This document shows positions 8,584-17,233 of a stretch of 64,000 nt of DNA, piece by piece. The position numbers were made by a program, and so were the translations under genes. The DNA is from Pseudomonas fluorescens (lineage in GTDB: Bacteria; Pseudomonadota; Gammaproteobacteria; Pseudomonadales; Pseudomonadaceae), in the NCBI RefSeq assembly GCF_003732425.1, contig NZ_MOBX01000013.1, forward strand, positions 434,001-498,000, given 5' to 3'. Positions within the stretch are counted from its first letter, which is position 1, and each line of letters opens with the position of its first letter. The notes under the pieces were generated by a model. The model did not search any database and was not told the origin of the DNA. It worked only from the letters and a program-made list of their open reading frames with translations.

Positions 8584-9906
8584 TCACCAGATCGGCAAGG
8601 TATAGAGCACCAGGAAACGGGTCTGGTTTTCATCGCGGAATGACGCGCCGGCCGGGAAGTCATTGCGATAAATCGACTTGCGCGCCAACAGCCCGACGTT
8701 TTTCAGCGGGCCGCTCTGGATCACATAACTCAGTTCCATCTGAAACTCGCGTTCCTTGCGGTCATCGGCGTTGAAGGCGGCCAACTCGATATTGTCACCG
8801 CGCACATAACGCAGACGCCCCTTCAGCCCCGGCACGCCGGATGCAACGAAGTCATAGTCGTAGAGGGCCTGCCAGGTGCGTTCCTTGGCATTGAGAAAGT
8901 CCGAACTCATGGTCAGTTCGCTCATGCCCATCAACTCGGTGCCAGAGATGTACGGCGTCGCCGTGTCGCCACTGGAGTGCATGTAGCCGAGGCTCACCCG
9001 ATGCCCGCCGAAGCGGTAGCCAAACAATGCAGAGAGGTTGCGGTTGTCGACCTCACCCGCCTTCGCGCTGCCATCCTCGCGGCTGAAAAAACTTCGCAAG
9101 TCGCTGGTGAATACCCCTTCGCCGAGCGGCAGGTTATGCAGTAATGCCAGAGTATCCTGTTGGTACAGGTCGGCTACCTCAGCATGGTAGGCGCGCAGAC
9201 TCAGGTCTTTGTTGACCTGGTAATCGCCCCCAAGATAGGCCATGTGCGAGGTGGTGGCAGCACCGTTGAAACGCCGGTTCGGCGAGGCGATGGCCATGGC
9301 TTGATAGTCCGTGGAATCGCGCTTGTTGATGCGATCGATGTAACCGGTGTTCAGGGTAAGTCCATCGATATCTCTGGAACTGAGGGTGGTGCCGCGAAAG
9401 GTCTGTGGCAGCAGTCTCGACGGGCTGGCAAAGGCAAACGGCAGGAAGATCGAGACATCACCGCTCTTGATCGTCGTCTGGGCAAACCGCAACTTGGCCG
9501 TCGGAGTCAACCGCGAATAGTCATCCGCCGCGCGCTTGTCGCTGGCTGACACCGGCAACAGTTCAGTACCGCTGCGATCAGGGGCGGAGTCGAGCTTGAC
9601 CCCCAACAGGCCTCGCACGTCCAGACCGAAGCCTACAGTCCCTTCGGTAAATCCCGACTCCACGCCCATGATGAAACCCTGGGCCCATTCCCGCGCGGCC
9701 GTCTTGGCGCCGCCGTCCTTGTAATCACGGTCCATGTAGTAATTGCGCAGGGTCAGGTTTGCGTGACTGTCCTCGATAAACCCTTCGGCCCTCAGTTGAG
9801 AGGGCAGAACGCTGACGCCAAGCAACGCCACCATCCACCCTGGAGTGGCGCGGGATACGCAGGTGAGCGATGTTACTGAACCGGTGTTCATTGGGTGTTT
9901 TGGCAT
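8584..9906 (-). CDS. OprD-family outer-membrane porin, probably for aromatic acids
   Basis: A 440-residue OprD/Occ-family beta-barrel. It has an N-terminal export signal ending near SQLRAEGF, the family start GFIEDSHANLTLRNYY, alternating amphipathic strands, and the family ending LLARKSIYRNDF…LVLYTLPIW. A second Met at residue 6 could also start the protein; neither has a strong ribosome site. It is divergent from an aromatic-acid MFS gene and lies beside the ferulate operon. This suggests it admits hydroxycinnamates or vanillate through the outer membrane for that transporter; the substrate is inference. Confidence 0.88.
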   Translation of the reverse strand: MPKHPMNTGSVTSLTCVSRATPGWMVALLGVSVLPSQLRAEGFIEDSHANLTLRNYYMDRDYKDGGAKTAAREWAQGFIMGVESGFTEGTVGFGLDVRGLLGVKLDSAPDRSGTELLPVSASDKRAADDYSRLTPTAKLRFAQTTIKSGDVSIFLPFAFASPSRLLPQTFRGTTLSSRDIDGLTLNTGYIDRINKRDSTDYQAMAIASPNRRFNGAATTSHMAYLGGDYQVNKDLSLRAYHAEVADLYQQDTLALLHNLPLGEGVFTSDLRSFFSREDGSAKAGEVDNRNLSALFGYRFGGHRVSLGYMHSSGDTATPYISGTELMGMSELTMSSDFLNAKERTWQALYDYDFVASGVPGLKGRLRYVRGDNIELAAFNADDRKEREFQMELSYVIQSGPLKNVGLLARKSIYRNDFPAGASFRDENQTRFLVLYTLPIW

Positions 9907-10233
9907 GTTCGATGTCCACTTCTTATTGTTTTTTGGATGCCGTAGCCGCGGGAATTGCCGGCTTCACGAACAGAGAATGGAAACAGCGAAGGGGCGTCGT
10001 CAATCGCAAATGTCCGATAATCGAACATTAATATTATTATCTATTTCCTCATTGAATCTTTGATTTATGCATAACAATCTGTTTTGTAAGGCTTTATCAA
10101 GTGATTTTGCAGTATTTGAGACGTTATTCTTTTTTTAGTTATCTTTGTTATCTTAATCCCCAGCAGTCACTCATGCCGCACCCGTTGCACGGACGGCTCG
10201 ACTGCATAACAAAAACAACAATGAGGCTCACCC
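9907..10233. promoter_or_regulatory. divergent promoter region, porin / MFS
   Basis: This 327-bp stretch is much more AT-rich than its surroundings between 10015 and 10165 and must hold both divergent promoters. It carries TTATCTTAAT at 10148-10157, the same 10-mer found beside the candidate FerR site in front of ech, with an AGTTAT 11 bp earlier. No gene is visible in it. Confidence 0.5.
10208..10221 (+). promoter_or_regulatory. Hfq/Crc-type motif before the aromatic-acid MFS gene
   Basis: AACAAAAACAACAA is a perfect extended AANAAN repeat (four and two-thirds units) lying 12 bases upstream of the ATG and directly before the ribosome site GAGG. It fits the Pseudomonas Hfq/Crc catabolite-repression target. 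Motif-based only. Confidence 0.55.
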
Positions 10234-11448
10234 ATGGACAGTCCATCGCGTCGCTCGACGCTGACAATCGCTCTGTGCTTTATCGTTGCACTCATCGAGG
10301 GGTTTGATCTGCAAGCTGCCGGTACCGCTGCCGCAGGATTGCGCCAGAGTTTTGCCCTGGACCCGAAAATGATGGGTTGGGTGTTCAGCGCCGGGATCAT
10401 TGGCCTGCTGCCAGGCGCATTTTTTGGCGGCTGGGTGGCCGATCGTATCGGCCGCAAGAAAATCCTCGTCAGCGCCGTGTTGCTGTTTGGTGTCTTCTCG
10501 CTCTACACCGCTTATGTCGAGAGTTATTCCAGCCTGCTAATGGTGCGCTTCATGACCGGCCTGGGTCTGGGCGCCGCCCTGCCCAACCTGATTGCCCTGT
10601 GTGCCGAGGCCGTTAGCGAGCGCCATCGCGGCACCGCAATCAGCGTCATGTATTGTGGTGTGCCTTTGGGTGGAGCGCTGGCGGCCGTGGTGGCGATGTT
10701 CTCCAGTGAACACTGGCAAACCACTTTTATCATCGGCGGCCTGACCCCGTTGCTGGTGGCGCCGCTGATGGCCCTGCTGCTGCCCGAATCCACCGCGTTC
10801 CACCAGCAACACGTCACCACCCGCCCACGCGCGTCCACCGCTCAGGCGCTGTTCGGCGAAGGGCGCGCACGTTGCACATTGGCCTTGTGGTTGAGCTATT
10901 TCTTCACCCTGACCGTGATGTATATGCTGCTCAACTGGCTGCCCTCGCTGCTGCTGGGCCAGGGTTTTACCAAACCCCAGGCAGGCATGGTGCAGATGCT
11001 GTTCAACATAGGCGGTGCCTGTGGTTCGCTGCTCGGCGGGGTATTGTTGGACCGCTGCAACGGCCTGAAAGTGGTGTTGTTTGTGTACGCTGGGGTGTTG
11101 GCAGCGTTGGCCGGGGTCGGTCTGTCAGTGGGTATAGTGCCGATGGCAATCGCTGGATTTGCCGTCGGGCTGTTCGTAATGGCCGCCCAGCTCGTGCTGT
11201 ACGCATTGGCGCCGCCTTCCTACCCGACGTCGGTGCGCGCCACGGGTGTCGGCGCGGCCGTAGCCATTGGCCGGCTCGGTTCGGTGGCAGGCCCCTTGGC
11301 GGCTGGCCAGATCCTCGCCGCCGGTGCCGGCACCACTGGCGTGTTGCTGGCAACCTCTCCAGGGTTAGTAATCGCCGCGCTGTCGATCCTGACTGTGATC
11401 GCCCGTAATGGCGCGTTAGCCGCGCCGCAAGCGGAAGCGGCAAACTAA
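10234..11448 (+). CDS. MFS aromatic acid:H+ symporter (MhpT-like)
   Basis: A 404-residue, 12-helix major facilitator of the aromatic acid:H+ symporter family. Helix 1 carries IEGFDLQAAG, the position of the DGxD-type signature; the loop 2-3 motif is GWVADRIGRKK and the loop 8-9 region contains GVLLDRCNG. The N-terminal half resembles the 3-(3-hydroxyphenyl)propionate carrier MhpT. The location between the ferulate operon, an OprD porin and vanR points to uptake of phenylpropenoic acids or vanillate. The exact substrate is unresolved. Followed by a clear intrinsic terminator. Confidence 0.88.
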   Translation: MDSPSRRSTLTIALCFIVALIEGFDLQAAGTAAAGLRQSFALDPKMMGWVFSAGIIGLLPGAFFGGWVADRIGRKKILVSAVLLFGVFSLYTAYVESYSSLLMVRFMTGLGLGAALPNLIALCAEAVSERHRGTAISVMYCGVPLGGALAAVVAMFSSEHWQTTFIIGGLTPLLVAPLMALLLPESTAFHQQHVTTRPRASTAQALFGEGRARCTLALWLSYFFTLTVMYMLLNWLPSLLLGQGFTKPQAGMVQMLFNIGGACGSLLGGVLLDRCNGLKVVLFVYAGVLAALAGVGLSVGIVPMAIAGFAVGLFVMAAQLVLYALAPPSYPTSVRATGVGAAVAIGRLGSVAGPLAAGQILAAGAGTTGVLLATSPGLVIAALSILTVIARNGALAAPQAEAAN

Positions 11449-11477
11449 GCCCCGCTAGCGAGCGTTCCGGAATGAGC

Positions 11478-11505
11478 ATGCCCGGCAATTAGCCGGGCAT
11501 TTTTT
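11478..11505 (+). terminator. intrinsic terminator after the MFS gene
   Basis: A stem of ATGCCCGGC and GCCGGGCAT with a five-base loop is followed by six Ts, 30 bp after the transporter stop. It separates the transporter from vanR. Confidence 0.85.
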
Positions 11506-11623
11506 ATGCACACCCAACCAATTGCCCGGTTAACGGTGCCGTGCGCTGAGGCCTGACGCCCGCCCCTGCAGTTTCACCCTCCTTGCGTTACCATGGCGCA
11601 CCCTCTCTCTGGATGTCGCCTGC

Positions 11624-12340
11624 ATGAGTAAACCCGGTCAAATGGTGCTGGTCGCACTGCGCAAAATGATTGCCTCAGGCGAACTGGCAGCCGGCGAGCG
11701 ACTGATGGAGATCCCTACGGCGGAGCGTTTCGGTGTCTCGCGCATGCCGGTGCGCATGGCCTTCGTGACGCTGGAACAGGAAGGTTTGCTGGTACGCCAC
11801 GGCAGGCGTGGCTATCAGGTGCGCTCGGTGAGTCCGGACGATATTGCCGGTGCCGTCGAGGTCCGTGGGGTGCTAGAGGGGCTGGCCGCGCGACAGAGTG
11901 CCGAACGCGGCTTGAGCGAACAGGCGCAGGCGGCGCTGCGCGAATGCCTGATGCAAGGCGACGCATTGTTCGATAAAGGCTATGTGACAGAAGAAGACCT
12001 GGAGGCCTTCCATGACCTCAACATGCGATTTCATCAGGTGATAGTCGAAAGCAGCGCCAACCCGGCTATCGCCGAAGCGCTTGCACGCAACGATCATCGC
12101 CCATTTGCCTCTGTGTCAGCGCTGGCCATCGATCGCGAAGACATGGTGCGCGAGTATCGGCGCTTCAACTTTGCGCACATGCAACACCACTCGGTATTTG
12201 ACGCACTGGTCAGTCGCCAGGGGGCTCGCGCCGAGGCCATCATGCGCGAGCACGCCAATGCGACCCTGCGTTACGCCGAGGTCTTCGGTGCCAACGGCGG
12301 TCACAACGACCGGATGAAAATCATCGCTCGCGGCGAGTAA
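11624..12340 (+). CDS. vanR: GntR/FadR-type repressor of vanillate demethylase genes
   Basis: A 238-residue GntR-family regulator. The N-terminal winged helix (residues about 10-75) includes the recognition segment AERFGVSRMPVRMAFVTLEQEGLL. The all-helical FCD effector domain follows, with the metal/ligand His and Asp residues in FHDLNMRFHQ and HHSVFDAL. Convergent with vanB, ending 9 bp from its stop. VanR proteins repress vanAB and are released by vanillate, which fits the palindromic GGATCC-centred sites before vanA. No strong ribosome site is visible before the ATG. Confidence 0.92.
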   Translation: MSKPGQMVLVALRKMIASGELAAGERLMEIPTAERFGVSRMPVRMAFVTLEQEGLLVRHGRRGYQVRSVSPDDIAGAVEVRGVLEGLAARQSAERGLSEQAQAALRECLMQGDALFDKGYVTEEDLEAFHDLNMRFHQVIVESSANPAIAEALARNDHRPFASVSALAIDREDMVREYRRFNFAHMQHHSVFDALVSRQGARAEAIMREHANATLRYAEVFGANGGHNDRMKIIARGE

Positions 12341-12349
12341 TGGTCCCGC

Positions 12350-13300
12350 TCAGATATCCAGCACCAGCAATGCCGACCTGGCCCTCGAACAGCAGGGCGT
12401 GAACTGATCATTGGCTGCTTGCTCGGCTTCGGTGAGAAACAGGTCACGGTGATCGGGCACCCCTTCCAGCACCCGCGTCAGGCAGGTACCACAGATCCCC
12501 TGCTCACAGGACATGGCGATCTCGACACCGTGACTCTCCAGCACTTGGATCACTGTCTTGTCGGCAGGAATGTCGAACACCTGTCCGCTGCTGCCAAGCT
12601 TCACCTGGAACGCCCCATCGGCACTGGCATCCACCGGGGCTGCGGCGAAATATTCACGGTGCAACTGGCTCTCGCCCCAGCCCTGGGCCTTGGCATTGTC
12701 GAGCACGTGCTGCATGAAACCTGAAGGGCCGCAGACATACAGGTGCGCGTCTGGCCTCGGATGGGACAGAACACTGGACGCATCCAGGCGTGAATCGGCC
12801 TCTTCGTCGAAATGCAGGTGCACGCGATCGGCGAACGATGCCCCTTTCAAACGTTCGACAAACGCCGCGCGATCACGGTCGCGAGCACAATAGTGGAGGT
12901 CAAAATCGGCACCGCTCTGAGCCAGTTGCTCGGCCATGCTGAGAATCGGCGTGATGCCGATACCTCCCGCGAATAACAGGCTGCGCCGCGCCCCACCCAC
13001 CAGCGGGAAGAGATTGCGTGGTTCGCTGATGTACAGGCGATCGCCGCTGTTGATCTGCTCATGCATGCACTGCGAACCTCCGCGAGACCTGGCGTCCTTG
13101 AGTACGCCGATCTGATAGCGATGGCGCTCTTGCGGGTGATTGCACAGTGAATACTGACGGATCAGACCGCCGGACAAATGTACGTCGATATGCGCCCCGG
13201 CAGTGAACTCGGGCAACGCTTGCCCTTGGGCGCAAGTCAATTCGTAGCTGCAAATATCCAGCGCTTCGTTGTTGCGGGATGTCACGAGGACTTCAATCAT
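12350..13300 (-). CDS. vanB: vanillate O-demethylase oxidoreductase subunit
   Basis: A 316-residue reductase of the phthalate-dioxygenase-reductase type that passes electrons from NADH to VanA. Domain order: FMN-binding barrel with RQYS at 48-51, NAD-binding domain with GGIGITP at 112-118, and a C-terminal plant-type [2Fe-2S] ferredoxin with Cys264, Cys269, Cys272 and a Cys at 303/304. Second gene of vanAB, 81 bp after vanA. Together with VanA it turns vanillate into protocatechuate and formaldehyde. No protocatechuate ring-cleavage gene is in this window. Confidence 0.96.
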   Translation of the reverse strand: MIEVLVTSRNNEALDICSYELTCAQGQALPEFTAGAHIDVHLSGGLIRQYSLCNHPQERHRYQIGVLKDARSRGGSQCMHEQINSGDRLYISEPRNLFPLVGGARRSLLFAGGIGITPILSMAEQLAQSGADFDLHYCARDRDRAAFVERLKGASFADRVHLHFDEEADSRLDASSVLSHPRPDAHLYVCGPSGFMQHVLDNAKAQGWGESQLHREYFAAAPVDASADGAFQVKLGSSGQVFDIPADKTVIQVLESHGVEIAMSCEQGICGTCLTRVLEGVPDHRDLFLTEAEQAANDQFTPCCSRARSALLVLDI

Positions 13301-13381
13301 GATGCACCTTCAGGGCCGCCACCGCGGCGGCCGCGAAAAAGAAGAATGGGCTGGCGTGCGTTAGAGGAACTCCCCGGCCAC

Positions 13382-14440
13382 CTAGTTGACGCGGGCAATC
13401 AGCTCGGCCGACGGTGCCCGCTCACGGGCGATGATCCGTTCCAGTACACGCCGGGCCTGCACGCCACCCGCATCGATATTGAGCTTGAGCAAATTGCGCT
13501 GGGGATTGGCCAGCAAGTTGCGTTGCTGCTGCTCCAGCATGTCCAGGTCTTCACTGAAGATTTTCCCCTGGCCCTCTCGGATGCTTTCGGTCAGTGCTTT
13601 GTCATGGGGATTGAAGCTGCGTGCCATGCCCCAGAAATACCAGATCGAAGTCTCGGTTTCCGGCGTAATGAAGTCGACCACGATGCTTGCGGCCTTGTGC
13701 TGCGGCTCGGCGTTGTAACCGCCCTTGCCGGCATGGGCCACCCCCACTTCGATCAATACGTGACTGGGTGGGTTGAAGCGGCAGATTTGCCATCGGTCGA
13801 CCGGCACGTCGTCGGCCAGATTGTTACCGCGCAGGGCCATGCGCCAGAACGGTGGAGCCATGATGTTTTCCATGTGCCGCGCGGTAACAACTTCGTCGCC
13901 CTGAACCGTCGTGACAGGCGCTGCCTCATCGATCTCTTTCTGGCCAATGCTGGAAGCGTGCACGTAGGTTTCGTGTGTGAGGTCCATCAGGTTATCTATC
14001 ATCAGGCGATAATCGCAGTCGATATGAAACAGCCCGCCACCGTAGGCCCACTCATCGCTGACAGCCCATTGCAGATGATGTATCAACGCTGGGTCAGCCT
14101 TGTCCTGTTCTCCAGGCCACACCCAGATGAATCCGTAACGTTCCTCAACCGCGTACGCCTTGTTGCAGGGAAAGCCCCGTACACGTTGCCCCGGCATTTC
14201 AACAGTCTTGCCGTCATGGCCCATCACCAGACCGTGGTAACCGCAGACCAGGTTGCCGTTCTCGACATACCCAAGCGAAAGGGGGGCGCCGCGATGCGGG
14301 CAAAAGTCTTCGACGGCCGCAACACGTCCTTCCGGACCTCGATAGAACACGATTTTTTCACCGCATATTTGCCGCCCAAGGGGCTTGCTTTCAATCTCGT
14401 CGGGGGTGCAGGCGACATACCAAGTATTTTTCGGATACAT
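13382..14440 (-). CDS. vanA: vanillate O-demethylase oxygenase subunit
   Basis: A 352-residue Rieske non-haem iron oxygenase. The Rieske ligands are Cys47, His49, Cys66 and His69 (CPHRGAP…CGYHG); the mononuclear iron site is in LMDLTHETYVH (His156, His161). It demethylates vanillate using electrons from VanB. The frame is open about 108 codons further upstream, but the ATG at 14440 gives the family N-terminus MYPKNTWYVA and has a GGAG site 7 bp ahead, so I chose it. The upstream region holds two GGATCC-centred palindromes that fit VanR operators. Confidence 0.97.
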   Translation of the reverse strand: MYPKNTWYVACTPDEIESKPLGRQICGEKIVFYRGPEGRVAAVEDFCPHRGAPLSLGYVENGNLVCGYHGLVMGHDGKTVEMPGQRVRGFPCNKAYAVEERYGFIWVWPGEQDKADPALIHHLQWAVSDEWAYGGGLFHIDCDYRLMIDNLMDLTHETYVHASSIGQKEIDEAAPVTTVQGDEVVTARHMENIMAPPFWRMALRGNNLADDVPVDRWQICRFNPPSHVLIEVGVAHAGKGGYNAEPQHKAASIVVDFITPETETSIWYFWGMARSFNPHDKALTESIREGQGKIFSEDLDMLEQQQRNLLANPQRNLLKLNIDAGGVQARRVLERIIARERAPSAELIARVN

Positions 14441-14459
14441 AAATATCTCCGGGACAGGC

Positions 14460-14467
14460 TTGTTTTT
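14460..14467 (-). promoter_or_regulatory. Hfq/Crc-type motif before vanA
   Basis: The minus strand reads AAAAACAA, a perfect AANAANAA unit, 20 bases upstream of the vanA start and inside the probable leader. Consistent with catabolite repression of vanillate use; motif evidence only. Confidence 0.4.
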
Positions 14468-14477
14468 ATGGATCCAT
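14468..14477. promoter_or_regulatory. candidate VanR operator, promoter-proximal
   Basis: ATGGATCCAT is a perfect 10-bp palindrome 28 bp before the vanA start. VanR operators described in other bacteria share a GGATCC centre. The second, longer copy lies 62 bp further upstream, centre to centre. Between them a TTGACT (minus strand, 14505-14500) could be a -35 element, though the matching -10 is poor. Confidence 0.65.
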
Positions 14478-14525
14478 TTGATGCTCCATAACTGACTCAA
14501 GTCAAGTAAAACTATAATCTGTGCA

Positions 14526-14543
14526 TTTAATGGATCCATTAAA
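14526..14543. promoter_or_regulatory. candidate VanR operator, distal copy
   Basis: TTTAATGGATCCATTAAA is a perfect 18-bp palindrome with the same ATGGATCCAT core as the proximal site. The 62-bp centre spacing is close to six helical turns, which would put two VanR dimers on the same face of the DNA around the vanA promoter. Confidence 0.7.
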
Positions 14544-14639
14544 CCTGTTTCGCTCAGACCCAACCCGTGCTGCACCTTGGAAGTCACTTCCATCCAGCAC
14601 TTAACCTTGCACCCGAAATGGCAGTACAAATCGAGCACA

Positions 14640-14879
14640 GAACGACGCGCTCGGCGCCAGGAGCATGAGGACGTATTGGGGAGAGATGCAGCTTCGCCAC
14701 AGCAAAGCAGCTGAGATGATGCGAGACCAAAAGTGGACGGTGAACATCCCTTCTGGACGCTCAAACAATGGATGAGTGCGACGTGCTTCCTGATCCGAAA
14801 GTTCGCCGCAGTGCACGTCGAGATGAGCTTGAGCGTGCTTGCCTACAACGTGAAACAGGGCATGAAAAAACGCTGGTGA
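14640..14879 (+). pseudogene. C-terminal relic of an IS1182-like transposase
   Basis: Three consecutive frames on the plus strand encode collinear pieces of a transposase C-terminus: ERRARRQEHEDVLG (from 14640), then EMQLRHSKAAEMMRDQKWTV, then EHPFWTLKQWMSATCFLI through VEMSLSVLAYNVKQ to a stop at 14877-14879. EHPFGTLKxWM and EMSLxVLAYNxKR are landmarks of IS1182-type enzymes. At least two frameshifts separate the pieces and the N-terminal and catalytic regions are missing, so it is dead. No terminal inverted repeats were recognised. It lies between the vanA promoter and the next LysR gene. Confidence 0.75.
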
Positions 14880-14910
14880 ATGCCCCTCATCCGAGTGCAA
14901 ACAGTTTCGC

Positions 14911-15864
14911 TCAGATCAACAGTTCCAGCGTGTCGAAAAGGTGGCGGTCTTCCATTTTTGACGAGCGTGACCGCCGTCGAACGACTTGCAAAATGCAGTC
15001 GATAAAGCACTGGGCGGCGATGCCGGGTTGGCTATTGCGTGACGTGACAATACCGATTATGTCCGTTGCGAATGACTCATCGAGGTCCAGCCGAACCATA
15101 CGCCCGTGGAGCCCTGGCACTGTCAGCATCGGCTCGGGGCAATAGCTGAGCATGTCCGTCTGTTCCAGCAGCGCGCTCATCAGCAGTAATGATTGTGCAC
15201 GCTGGACACGCTCCATGGCGATGTGGGCGTCGTGTTGCCAGAACAATTCGTTCATGAGGACGTCATGGTTGGCGTCCGGGTAGTTGACTACCCAGTCTTG
15301 ATCAAGCAAATCGTGGATCGATCGGCAATGCTGCTTCGGATGCCCATGGCGAGCAACAACCGCCATTTCATAGGAAAACAATGGCTCGCACGTGAACTCC
15401 AGACGGGGCAGCAGCGCAGACACAAGACCTATCGCAAGTTCCATTGTGCCTTCACGTAAACGCGGCAGCGTGACAGCCATCAATCCTTCGAAAATCTCAA
15501 GCCGTACCTGCGGCATCCGTTGCCGAAACAGCAGCACCGCCTCTGGCAGCAGCGTCAGCCCCATCCAGGGCGAAATACCGAGCCGCAAGTGACCTTCGGC
15601 CTGGCCGCGAAGATGCGTCAACTCCAGTTTTGCCTGTTCCAGTTGGCTGAGCATTTGCCTGGCGTGCAGCAGCAACGAGCGACCATATTGGGTGAGCACC
15701 CCGCCACTGGCATTGCGAACGAGCAGAGGCAACTTCAAGTCATTTTCCAGCTCACGCAACGCCTTGGCCACAGCAGTCTGGGACACCTCGATTTGACGGG
15801 CTGCAGCGCGAATGCTCCCGCAATCCGCAACGGCTACCAATGCCTGCAACTGATGGAGTTTCAT
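14911..15864 (-). CDS. LysR-family regulator of the N-acyl amino acid cluster
   Basis: A 317-residue LysR protein. The start MKLHQLQALVAVADCGSIRA at 15864 is the standard N-terminal helix; the open frame extends upstream but not with family sequence. HTH residues about 18-37 (SIRAAARQIEVSQTAVAKAL); the C-terminal effector domain runs from about 90. It is divergent from the M20 amidohydrolase across 134 bp, the classic arrangement for a LysR activator of that gene and the ones behind it. The ligand is probably the conjugate or its product, which is inference. Confidence 0.9.
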   Translation of the reverse strand: MKLHQLQALVAVADCGSIRAAARQIEVSQTAVAKALRELENDLKLPLLVRNASGGVLTQYGRSLLLHARQMLSQLEQAKLELTHLRGQAEGHLRLGISPWMGLTLLPEAVLLFRQRMPQVRLEIFEGLMAVTLPRLREGTMELAIGLVSALLPRLEFTCEPLFSYEMAVVARHGHPKQHCRSIHDLLDQDWVVNYPDANHDVLMNELFWQHDAHIAMERVQRAQSLLLMSALLEQTDMLSYCPEPMLTVPGLHGRMVRLDLDESFATDIIGIVTSRNSQPGIAAQCFIDCILQVVRRRSRSSKMEDRHLFDTLELLI

Positions 15865-15981
15865 GGCTTTTCCCTTGTTGCCGACCGTAAACCAGTGGTT
15901 TTCAGTCCAACCAAATTGCGACTGCCTGCAGCTGGGCGTGCTGCCTATTATCGGGCTCGAAGCATGCCCGTCAATTTCCAT

Positions 15982-15989
15982 AACAACAA
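15982..15989 (+). promoter_or_regulatory. Hfq/Crc-type motif before the cytoplasmic amidohydrolase
   Basis: AACAACAA, a perfect AANAANAA, directly precedes and abuts the ribosome site (AAGGAAG) of the amidohydrolase, 10 bases before the ATG. This is the most typical position for Hfq/Crc translational repression. Confidence 0.55.
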
Positions 15990-15998
15990 GGAAGAAAT

Positions 15999-17177
15999 AT
16001 GACTCACCCATGCGTGTTACCCGATATCAAAGCGATCGAAGAAGAGATGATTGCGCTGCGCCGACACTTGCACGCTCACCCGGAGTTGAGCTTTGAAGAG
16101 TTCGCCACAAGCGACCTGATCGCTGGCAAACTTTTGGAATGGGGCTATGAAGTTCATCGGGGTTTGGGAGGTACCGGGGTCGTCGGGCGATTGAGGCAGG
16201 GCTCCGGCAATAAGAGCATCGGCCTTCGCGCCGACATGGACGCACTGCCCATCGTTGAGCAGACCGGCTTGCCTTATGCCAGCCGCAATGAGGGCGTCAT
16301 GCATGCCTGCGGCCATGATGGTCACACTGCCATTTTGCTGGCGGCAGCCAAGCACCTCGCGAAAAGCCGTAAATTCGATGGCACGTTGAACGTTATTTTT
16401 CAGCCTGCAGAAGAAGGTGATGGTGGCGCGCGCCGAATGCTGGAAGACGGTCTGTTCGAGCTTTTTCCTTGTGACGCAGTGTTTGCGATGCACAACATGC
16501 CAGGACTACCGGTCGGCAAATTCGGCTTTCGTACCGGCCCATTCATGGCATCGACCGACACGGTGACCATCACAATCCACGGCGTGGGAGGACACGGAGC
16601 AATGCCGCACGAAGCGACCGACTCCATTCTCGTTGGATCGGCCATTGTCCTGGCGCTGCAGAGCATCGTGTCACGCAACATCAACCCTCTGGATTGCGCG
16701 GTGGTTTCGGTCGGCTCCTTTCATGCCGGAATCGCCCCCAACGTCATCCCGGACAAATGTGAACTGCAATTGAGCGTAAGGGCGCTGACACTCGACGTGC
16801 GCGACTTCTTGATTGACCGCATCACCGCCGTGGCTCAAGCACAGGCGACAAGTTTCGGTGCCCATGCGATTGTCACAGTCGACGAATCGCAGCGCTTCCC
16901 CGCGCTGATCAATGACGAAGTGAGCACCTCCTTTGCGCGCCAGGTGGCTCTGGATTGGTTAGGCAATGACGGCGTTCTCAGAGACATGTCGCCTCTGACG
17001 GGCAGCGAAGACTTCGCTGTGATGCTGGAGCAGTGCCCCGGTTGCTACCTGGTCATAGGGAACGGCGACGGTGAAGGCGGATGCATGGTTCATAACCCCG
17101 GTTACGACTTCAACGATGACTGCCTGGCATTGGGGGCGAGCTATTGGGTGCGTTTGGTTGAAACCTTCCTAGCCTGA
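15999..17177 (+). CDS. M20D amidohydrolase, cytoplasmic (hippurate / IAA-amino acid hydrolase type)
   Basis: A 392-residue M20D metallo-amidohydrolase without a signal peptide. Binuclear-metal motifs: HACGHDGH (Cys104, His106), FQPAEEG (Glu138/139), MHNMPGLPVG and the C-terminal MVHNPGYDFNDD with the last His. GVGGHGAMPHEATD belongs to the dimerisation lid. The family cleaves N-acyl amino acids such as hippurate, N-acetyl amino acids or indole-3-acetyl amino acids. First gene of a run with an MHS transporter, an OprD porin and a second, exported M20D enzyme, so it probably splits an imported conjugate. The acyl group cannot be told from sequence. Confidence 0.9.
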   Translation: MTHPCVLPDIKAIEEEMIALRRHLHAHPELSFEEFATSDLIAGKLLEWGYEVHRGLGGTGVVGRLRQGSGNKSIGLRADMDALPIVEQTGLPYASRNEGVMHACGHDGHTAILLAAAKHLAKSRKFDGTLNVIFQPAEEGDGGARRMLEDGLFELFPCDAVFAMHNMPGLPVGKFGFRTGPFMASTDTVTITIHGVGGHGAMPHEATDSILVGSAIVLALQSIVSRNINPLDCAVVSVGSFHAGIAPNVIPDKCELQLSVRALTLDVRDFLIDRITAVAQAQATSFGAHAIVTVDESQRFPALINDEVSTSFARQVALDWLGNDGVLRDMSPLTGSEDFAVMLEQCPGCYLVIGNGDGEGGCMVHNPGYDFNDDCLALGASYWVRLVETFLA

Positions 17178-17233
17178 TATTCCAACCATCTGCCGGCATC
17201 GCTGCAGCCGCTGCGGCGATCAAAGGAGTTGTC

